From the NCBI GenBank assembly GCA_035327585.1, contig DAOLDD010000002.1, forward strand, positions 62,001 to 126,000: 64,000 nucleotides of DNA, in the 5' to 3' direction. Each line of letters opens with the position of its first letter. The stretch's first letter is position 1. A model generated the notes under the pieces. It was not told the DNA's origin, searched no databases, and was given only the letters and a program-made list of their open reading frames with translations. The DNA is from JAMLJG01 sp035327585 (lineage in GTDB: Bacteria; Verrucomicrobiota; Kiritimatiellia; CAIVKH01). Both the position numbers and the translations under genes were made by a program. Positions 59,224-64,000 of this stretch are shown piece by piece.

Positions 59224-59679
59224 TCAGGCTTCCGGTTGGACGGGCGGGTTGACGACCGCCGCGGCGCGGGCGGGCCGGTTGATTTCACGGCGGGCGCGGT
59301 CGAGGATGCCGTTCACGAAGCGGCCTGATTCGTCCGAACTCAATTCCTTCGCGAGATCGACGGCCTCATTGATCGACACGACGGGAGGGATGTCCTGGCG
59401 GTGCAGCATTTCAAAGAGCGCGACGCGCATAACGTTGCGGTCCACGCCGCCCATGCGATGCAGGTCCCAGTGTTCGGCGCATTCCTGCAGCTTGCGGTCG
59501 ATGTCCGCGCGGTTTGTTTCGACGCCGCGGATGAGTTCCCCGGCGAAGGTATGTACTTTTTTACCCGCGGGATGGTTGGAAAAAAACAGGTTCAGTGCCT
59601 CCTCCAGGTCGCCCGTGTTGATGTCGCGCTGGAAGAGGAACTGGACCGCGAGCAGGCGTCCTTCGTGGCGGCCGCTCAT
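59224..59679 (-). CDS. nusB: Transcription antitermination factor NusB
   Basis: 151 residues, all-helical NusB fold. It starts SGRHEGRLLAVQFLFQRDI and has DRNVMRVALFEML and SINEAVDLAKELSSDES with the family GFVNGIL-like GRFVNGILD. NusB with S10 binds boxA in rRNA antitermination. It overlaps ribH by 4 bp (ATGA), as ribH-nusB pairs do in many bacteria. Confidence 0.92.
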   Translation of the reverse strand: MSGRHEGRLLAVQFLFQRDINTGDLEEALNLFFSNHPAGKKVHTFAGELIRGVETNRADIDRKLQECAEHWDLHRMGGVDRNVMRVALFEMLHRQDIPPVVSINEAVDLAKELSSDESGRFVNGILDRARREINRPARAAAVVNPPVQPEA

Positions 59680-60152
59680 AGGGCTTCGGTGCCCAGCTTC
59701 TTCAACACGCTGGCCATTTCGATTGCGGTTTCCGCCGCGTTCCAGCCGCGGTTGCCCTGCTTGCCACCGCAACGCTCCATCGCCTGGTCGGTGTTTTGCG
59801 CGCCGATGACGCCGTCGATGACCGGCACGCCGGTATCCGCCGCGATCTGGGCGACGCTGGCCGCCACCTGTCGGTTGATGATTTCCGCGTGGCCGGTCGA
59901 GCCCTGGATCACGACGCCCAGCGCGATCAACGCGTGATACTTGCCGCTCGCCGCCATGGGCCGCAGCACGGAGGGCAATTCGAATGCGCCCGGCACCCAA
60001 ACGACGGTGATGTCCTCCTCGCGCGCACCGTGGCGCAGGAGGGACTCCGTCGCGCCTTGGAGCAGATTGCGCGTAAAAAGATCGTTGAAGCGGCTGATTG
60101 CGATCCCGAAGCGAAGGCCCTTGGCCGATCCATCACCGGTGATGATTTTCAT
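59676..60152 (-). CDS. ribH: 6,7-dimethyl-8-ribityllumazine synthase
   Basis: 158 residues of lumazine synthase: FGIAISRFNDLFTRNL, WVPGAFELP and the phosphate-binding GVVIQGSTGHAEIIN, with catalytic His. It joins the pyrimidine intermediate with dihydroxybutanone phosphate. Located 12 bp after ribBA and overlapping nusB. Confidence 0.95.
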   Translation of the reverse strand: MKIITGDGSAKGLRFGIAISRFNDLFTRNLLQGATESLLRHGAREEDITVVWVPGAFELPSVLRPMAASGKYHALIALGVVIQGSTGHAEIINRQVAASVAQIAADTGVPVIDGVIGAQNTDQAMERCGGKQGNRGWNAAETAIEMASVLKKLGTEAL

Positions 60153-60164
60153 CGTCGTATTCCT

Positions 60165-61397
60165 TTACAGCAGGTGGCCGAGTTTGGCCCGTTTGGTTTC
60201 CAGATAACGTTCGTTGTGCAGCGTCGGCGGGCGAACGAGCGGGACGCGTTCCGCCACGGCGATGTCGTAGGTTTCGAGGCCGGAGACCTTGCGCGGGTTG
60301 TTCGTCAACAGGCGGCAGGCCTGGATGCCGATGTCGCGCAGCATCTGGGCGGCGATCGCGTAGTCGCGTGCGTCCGCCTCGAAGCCGAGCTGTTCGTTGG
60401 CCTCCACGGTGTCGAGCCCCTCCTCCTGCAACGCGTACGCGCGGATTTTCTGTTCGAGTCCGATGCCGCGCCCTTCCTGGCGCAGGTAGAGCAGGACGCC
60501 GTTGCCGTCGTCCGCGATCATTCTCAGGGCGACCTGGAGCTGGGAGCCGCAGTCGCAGCGGAGCGAGCCGAATGCGTCGCCGGTGAGGCACTCGCTGTGC
60601 ACGCGGACAAGCGGCGCGGCGGCGTGCGCGGGGTCGCCCATGACCAGCGCGAGATGATGCTTGTTGTCGAGCCGCGAATGGTACATGCGGAGCCGGAAAA
60701 TGCCAAAATCGGTGGGCAAGTTGATTTCTTCCTCCAGCGCGATGAGCGTTTCCGTGCGGCGCCGATGTTGGGCGATTGCGTTTACCGTGATGATGCGTAG
60801 TTTGTGTTTTCGGGCGAAGGTGAAGAGGTCCGGCCGACGCGCCATTTCGCCGTCCTCACGCAGCACTTCGCAGATGACGCCGGAGGGGTGCAGGCCCGCG
60901 AGGCGTGCGAGGTCGACCGCCGCCTCGGTGTGGCCGGGGCGGCGCAGGACGCCGCCTTCGACGGCTTCCAGCGGGAATACGTGGCCGGGTCGCATCAGAT
61001 CCGCCGCCTTGGTGGACGGGTCAACCAGGAGGGAGATGGTGCGCGCCCGGTCGTGGGCGCTGATGCCGGTGGAGATGCCGTGCCGGGCATCCACAGACTC
61101 CATAAACGCGGTGCGGAACGGATCGCCGGATCCGTGCGGGATCATGCGGGCCAGGCCCAGGCGCGTCAGTTGGTCGTGCTCCAGCGCGACGCAGATCAGG
61201 CCGCAGCCGTGGCGGGCCATGAAGTTGATCGCGGCGGGCGTCGCTTTTTCCGCGGCGATGATGAGGTCGCCTTCGTTTTCACGGCGCTCGTCGTCGAGCA
61301 CGAGCACCATCTCGCCGCGCGCCATCGCCGCGAGGACGTCCTCCATAGAGTCGAACGCGTCCTGTTGTCCGCCCGCCGCCTGTTTTTGCTTCGTCAT
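60165..61397 (-). CDS. ribBA: Bifunctional DHBP synthase/GTP cyclohydrolase II
   Basis: 410 residues. The N-domain (about 15-215) has the DHBP-synthase DDERRENEGDL and HDRARTI. The C-domain (about 220-400) has GTP cyclohydrolase II's SECLTGDAFGSLRCDCGSQ (zinc Cys) and EGRGIGL. Both starting precursors of riboflavin come from it. The ATG directly follows the U-tract of the terminator of an FMN riboswitch, so ligand controls this whole operon. Confidence 0.96.
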   Translation of the reverse strand: MTKQKQAAGGQQDAFDSMEDVLAAMARGEMVLVLDDERRENEGDLIIAAEKATPAAINFMARHGCGLICVALEHDQLTRLGLARMIPHGSGDPFRTAFMESVDARHGISTGISAHDRARTISLLVDPSTKAADLMRPGHVFPLEAVEGGVLRRPGHTEAAVDLARLAGLHPSGVICEVLREDGEMARRPDLFTFARKHKLRIITVNAIAQHRRRTETLIALEEEINLPTDFGIFRLRMYHSRLDNKHHLALVMGDPAHAAAPLVRVHSECLTGDAFGSLRCDCGSQLQVALRMIADDGNGVLLYLRQEGRGIGLEQKIRAYALQEEGLDTVEANEQLGFEADARDYAIAAQMLRDIGIQACRLLTNNPRKVSGLETYDIAVAERVPLVRPPTLHNERYLETKRAKLGHLL

Positions 61398-61430
61398 AAA
61401 AAAATACCCCGAAGGGCGACGACTTCGGGG
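61396..61430 (-). terminator. Riboswitch-controlled intrinsic terminator before ribBA
   Basis: CCCCGAAG (61423-61430) and CTTCGGGG (61407-61414) form an 8-bp stem followed by TATTTTTTTATG on the minus strand. The U-tract ends at the ribBA start codon (61395-61397). The 3' arm GGGG is also the only SD-like sequence, 9 nt from the ATG. Confidence 0.85.
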
Positions 61431-61450
61431 CAGACCACTCCTTAATGGCC

Positions 61451-61608
61451 GATCTTCATTTTATCCCGACTGTACGGTCGGCGACAGATGGCACATCCCT
61501 ATGGGGATGGTTGACTGTCTCGGTCCCCTCACGGGGAGTCGCGGGCTTCACCGCCGGTCGGGAATTTTCGACCTCTCACGAGGTGCGAATCACCCGGCCC
61601 CGAAGATC
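61451..61608 (-). promoter_or_regulatory. FMN riboswitch
   Basis: The minus-strand text carries the RFN element: P1 arms GATCTTC (61602-61608) and GAAGATC (61451-61457), CGGGGCCGGGTGA, the invariant block TTCCCGACCGGCGGTGAAGC and later GACAGTC and CGCCGACCGTACAGTCGGGAT. FMN binding closes P1. The 5' P1 text CTTCGGGG (61598-61605) is identical to the terminator's 3' arm, so in absence of FMN it can pair with CCCCGAAG as antiterminator. Confidence 0.95.
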
Positions 61609-61620
61609 GCTGAAGGGCAG

Positions 61621-61649
61621 ATACTACAGGGCGCCCTGTCCCAGTGCAA
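61621..61649 (-). promoter_or_regulatory. Candidate promoter of the riboflavin operon
   Basis: On the minus strand TTGCAC (61644-61649) and TAGTAT (61621-61626) are 17 bp apart, which puts the transcript start just before the riboswitch. The -35 match is weak. Confidence 0.5.
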
Positions 61650-61661
61650 GGCCGGAGGCGG

Positions 61662-61691
61662 GTGGATTGCTTGCCCCGCCGGGGCTCGCTG
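61662..61691. repeat. Half copy of the dispersed hairpin repeat
   Basis: GATTG runs directly into CTTGCCCCGCCGG and GGCTCGCT. This is the loop and right arm of the hairpin family with the left arm missing, ahead of the TPR gene. Degenerate. Confidence 0.45.
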
Positions 61692-61694
61692 CGT

Positions 61695-62603
61695 ATGGTA
61701 TGCCGGGTGAAATACAGATTTTCCACGCGGGTCGGCGCCCTCCTCGCGGCAATGGTATTTAATGCCGCCGCAACGCCCGAGCCCGGCGATGGCACCTCGC
61801 CGGTCGACGCGCCAGTGGACACGGAAACAACGCCCACCAATCCGCTCGCGCGCACGTCCCTCTTCGAATTGGACCCCCAGCCCGTCATTCCCCGGCCCCT
61901 GACGCCGGAGGAATACGAGCGCGAGCGACTGGCGGCCATCCAGGAAGTCGAGGAGGAGGAATTTACCGCGCCGCCCTTTTTGGTGTCGCGCATCTCCACC
62001 CTGCCCGTGATGCGGGGTGATTCCAGCACCCAGGCCGTCTATCGCGCGGAGCGGAACATGCTTCGCGAACGCGCGCGCGTGGCGGACCGGATGTTCCGTC
62101 GCGGCGACCCGGCCGGCGCGCTGGCGCTGGTGGGTGAGACGGAGCGGCTCCTGAAGAGCCCCGCTCTGCGCGCGATGGCCCTCAACCGGCTTGCGGCGTA
62201 TCATTTCCGACTCCGGCAATACGACCAGACCGCCGTCTATGCCCGGCGCGCGTGGGAACTGGAACCCGGCGACCTGGTGAGCGCCTGCAACCTGGCCGCG
62301 GTGTTGCTGACCGTGGGCGAGGTGGACGAGGCGCTCGACATTCTCCTGCGGATCTACGGTCAGGTCTTCACGAGGCCGCAACTGGCCTTTTCCGTGCACT
62401 TCAATCTGGCCTGCGCCTATAGTCTCAAGGAGGACGGCACGAAGGCCGTGCAGAATCTTTTTCTGGCCGCCCAGATTGATCCCGTGGCGACGTTTGCCGC
62501 CATCGGGGATACGCAGCTCGACTTCATCCGGGACAACCCGGAATTCATCCGCCTGCGCAACGCACTGGCCGAAATGATCCAGCGCGCCGAGCGAAAGCCG
62601 TGA
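61695..62603 (+). CDS. Exported TPR-repeat protein
   Basis: 302 residues. A signal-like segment (about 5-26, ending NAAAT) precedes a Pro/Thr-rich linker, a charged helix (about 75-95) and three to four TPR-type helix pairs, e.g. RMFRRGDPAGALALV, LAAYHFRLRQYDQTAVYARRA and VGEVDEALDILLRIY. A further helix pair HFNLACAYSLKEDG ends it. TPR proteins bind partners; no function can be assigned. ATG 61695 or GTG 61707 could be the start. Confidence 0.62.
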   Translation: MVCRVKYRFSTRVGALLAAMVFNAAATPEPGDGTSPVDAPVDTETTPTNPLARTSLFELDPQPVIPRPLTPEEYERERLAAIQEVEEEEFTAPPFLVSRISTLPVMRGDSSTQAVYRAERNMLRERARVADRMFRRGDPAGALALVGETERLLKSPALRAMALNRLAAYHFRLRQYDQTAVYARRAWELEPGDLVSACNLAAVLLTVGEVDEALDILLRIYGQVFTRPQLAFSVHFNLACAYSLKEDGTKAVQNLFLAAQIDPVATFAAIGDTQLDFIRDNPEFIRLRNALAEMIQRAERKP

Positions 62604-62676
62604 ATCGGCTTGCACGCCACCCGCGCCCCGCTACCCTCTGCTGCCGCGTGGCGAAAGGCCGCGCACGGAGGTGCTC

Positions 62677-63093
62677 ATGAAGAAGCGAATTTACCTGTGC
62701 GGCCCGATCATGGATGAACACGAGGGACATGCCCGCGCCTGGCGGCAGAAAGCCCGGGAAATGCTCTCGCACGATTTCCTGCTGCTCGACCCGATGCGCC
62801 GCAATTTCAAGGATCGTGAGGTCGACAGCGCCAATGAGATCGTGGAGTTCGACCTGCAGGACATTCGCGACGCGGACCTCGTCCTGGTCAACTACAACAA
62901 GAATTCAATCGGCACCTCCATGGAGGTGTTCTACGCATCGCACGACCTGAAGAAATTCGTCGTCGCCTTCTCGCCGTTCAGCTTCAAGGATTCGAGCCCC
63001 TGGATGGTACGCTTCTGCACCAAGATTCTGCCCGACTTGGAATCCGCCTGCACCTACATCAAGGAACACTTCATCACCCAGCGCCTGGCTTGA
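62677..63093 (+). CDS. Nucleoside 2-deoxyribosyltransferase-like protein
   Basis: 138 residues. It begins RIYLCGPIMDEHEGHARAWR, has LLDPMRRNFKD, and the motif DADLVLVNYNKNSIGTSMEV (about 72-91), the pattern of the nucleoside 2-deoxyribosyltransferase superfamily with its catalytic Glu in the GTSMEV. Related proteins hydrolyse nucleotides or transfer bases. GGAGG lies 6 bp before ATG 62677. It stands alone. Confidence 0.72.
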   Translation: MKKRIYLCGPIMDEHEGHARAWRQKAREMLSHDFLLLDPMRRNFKDREVDSANEIVEFDLQDIRDADLVLVNYNKNSIGTSMEVFYASHDLKKFVVAFSPFSFKDSSPWMVRFCTKILPDLESACTYIKEHFITQRLA

Positions 63094-63155
63094 TGCCGGG
63101 TCTGCGTGGATAAACCGGGCATCGCGCGCGCTGGCATGCCCGTCGTGTTAAACAG

Positions 63156-63192
63156 CGCGCGGGAAGCCGGAGGATTCCGAACTTCCCGCGCG
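63156..63192 (-). terminator. Intrinsic terminator after the small basic protein gene
   Basis: An 11-bp perfect stem CGCGCGGGAAG (63156-63166) / CTTCCCGCGCG (63182-63192), with a small inner stem CGGA/TCCG, is followed on the minus strand by CTGTTTAACA. The U-tract is short. Confidence 0.65.
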
Positions 63193-63215
63193 TCAGATTG
63201 AACGCAAAGACTGGA

Positions 63216-63368
63216 TCAGGTCGACTTGAGCTTGGGCAGACCGTAGGCGCGATCGCCGTCCTTCCACTTGCCCTTCTTGCGCATGGCGTCGATGCGCTCG
63301 TAGCGCTTCAACACGTTGCGTTTGACCGCGATGCGCGTGGCCGACTTCAAACTGGAATGCATGGACAT
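63216..63368 (-). CDS. Small basic protein of PVC-superphylum type
   Basis: 50 residues, rich in Lys/Arg: MSMHSSLKSATRIAVKRN, then VLKRYERIDAMRKKGKWKDG and a tail AYGLPKLKST. It resembles the small basic protein family of Verrucomicrobia/Chlamydiae genomes (TIGR04137 as I recall), possibly ribosome- or nucleic-acid-associated. GAGGAG lies upstream of the ATG, and a strong hairpin follows. Too short to be listed by an ordinary ORF cut-off; the strong SD, basic composition and terminator support it. Confidence 0.85.
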   Translation of the reverse strand: MSMHSSLKSATRIAVKRNVLKRYERIDAMRKKGKWKDGDRAYGLPKLKST

Positions 63369-63401
63369 GATTTGGTTCTCCTCACAAGCCGTTTCACCGG
63401 C

Positions 63402-63983
63402 CTATCCGCCGGTCAATGAGGGGGCGTTTGTAGCAGACTCACGGTCCGTGTCAACACCCAGCACATGCAAGGCGATGTAGATTTTTGGATCCACGAGCAG
63501 GCCGGCCGCCGCCTGCCCGCGCAGCCAGGCGCAGATTCCCCGGAGCGGAACGCGGTGCACGCGGATGTCCTCCGTGGCGTCACCGCCGCCCGCGCCGCGA
63601 GCTGCCAGGTCTTCCATGAGGAAGAAATGGTACAAATCCGATGAGCGGCCCGGGGACACGGGCCCCTTGAACAGATAGGTGGTTCGCCCCGTTGCGTAAC
63701 CGGTTTCCTCGAGCAACTCGCGGGCTGCCGCGTCGGCCAGGGACTCCGCGCCGCCGGCGGGTCCGTCGCCGGCCATTCCCGCGGGTAGTTCGAGCACCCG
63801 GGCGCCCAGTGGAATACGTTCCTGTTCCACCAGCAGCAACTCGCGCTCCGGCGTACAGGCGATCATGACCACGATGCCGTGCGCGCGGCGATGCACGATA
63901 TATTCCCAATCGCGGTCGCGCATCAACCGCAGCCAGCGCCCCTCGTACAGCACTTCGCGCGTGCCGTCGGGTGCATCGCTCAC
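63402..63983 (-). CDS. NUDIX hydrolase (ADP-ribose pyrophosphatase-like)
   Basis: 193 residues. The NUDIX box is GAESLADAAARELLEETGY (about 79-97), with ELPAGM just before it as in ADP-ribose/sugar-nucleotide pyrophosphatases. The enzyme cleaves nucleoside diphosphates linked to another moiety. The gene stops 34 bp from the small basic protein start and shares its direction, so both may be cotranscribed. The start is close to the window edge, with no SD visible. Confidence 0.85.
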   Translation of the reverse strand: MSDAPDGTREVLYEGRWLRLMRDRDWEYIVHRRAHGIVVMIACTPERELLLVEQERIPLGARVLELPAGMAGDGPAGGAESLADAAARELLEETGYATGRTTYLFKGPVSPGRSSDLYHFFLMEDLAARGAGGGDATEDIRVHRVPLRGICAWLRGQAAAGLLVDPKIYIALHVLGVDTDRESATNAPSLTGG

Positions 63984-64000
63984 GCGGGCTCATCTCCGTC

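Overview
The window is about 64 kb of GC-rich chromosome, densely coding on both strands, from a diderm (Gram-negative type) bacterium. Outer-membrane biology is everywhere: an LPS-kinase-like protein, an LptF/G permease, an ADP- or GDP-heptose type pathway, TolC/ABC efflux and an outer-membrane barrel. The 50-residue small basic protein at 63216-63368 resembles a family I know from the Planctomycetes-Verrucomicrobia-Chlamydiae superphylum. Together with the gene content this suggests a Verrucomicrobiota/Kiritimatiellota-like organism; that placement is inference. No phage, complete insertion sequence, CRISPR array or rRNA was seen.

Layout. 1-9.2 kb: rpsT, an LPS-kinase-like gene with an M50-like membrane protein, an ECF sigma/membrane anti-sigma/periplasmic coiled-coil trio, enolase, ftsB, a GT39 glycosyltransferase, and lptF with folD. 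9.2-27 kb: cell-surface glycan genes. A ten-gene minus-strand run (20.7 down to 10.2 kb) holds gmhA, a transaldolase, a four-helix-bundle (IVP-type) gene, hddA, an aberrant nucleotide-sugar dehydrogenase, hddC, gmhB, a methyltransferase and two large GT39-type proteins: a whole sedoheptulose-7-phosphate to GDP-D-glycero-D-manno-heptose pathway. Next come an SGNH hydrolase, a four-gene glycan operon and an exported isoaspartyl methyltransferase. 27-33.6 kb: an InhA-like enoyl reductase, adenosine deaminase, and a nickel locus (nikR, an outer-membrane barrel, nikK, nikL, nikM, nikQ, nikO). 33.8-45.6 kb: eight co-oriented minus-strand genes running from a DeoR regulator and rhamnulokinase straight into a tripartite ABC efflux system and two signalling kinases. 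45.8-50.4 kb: a divergent sugar locus (PHP-domain protein, zinc-alcohol-dehydrogenase-like protein, sorbitol-6-phosphate dehydrogenase-like SDR, KDPG aldolase). 50.5-56.6 kb: tRNA-Leu(CAG), a GIY-YIG remnant, a glycosyltransferase/acyltransferase pair, an M48 protease lipoprotein, and a four-gene cyclopropane-fatty-acid operon. 56.6-64 kb: a riboflavin operon under an FMN riboswitch with nusB and ftsY inside it, then TPR, deoxyribosyltransferase-like, small basic protein and NUDIX genes.

The most unusual content is repetitive DNA. Five intergenic sites carry two direct copies of an imperfect 15-bp dyad (consensus TTACAGACGTTGTAA), always exactly 31 bp apart, with an A-rich 16-bp spacer. The elements touch genes so closely that they supply stop codons at several sites and abut a ribosome binding site at another. 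A second family of at least three hairpins keeps its loop while one stem pair changes in compensation. A third is a large palindrome of about 100 bp in two copies. Many neighbouring genes overlap by 4 bp (ATGA/GTGA), so translational coupling is the rule here.
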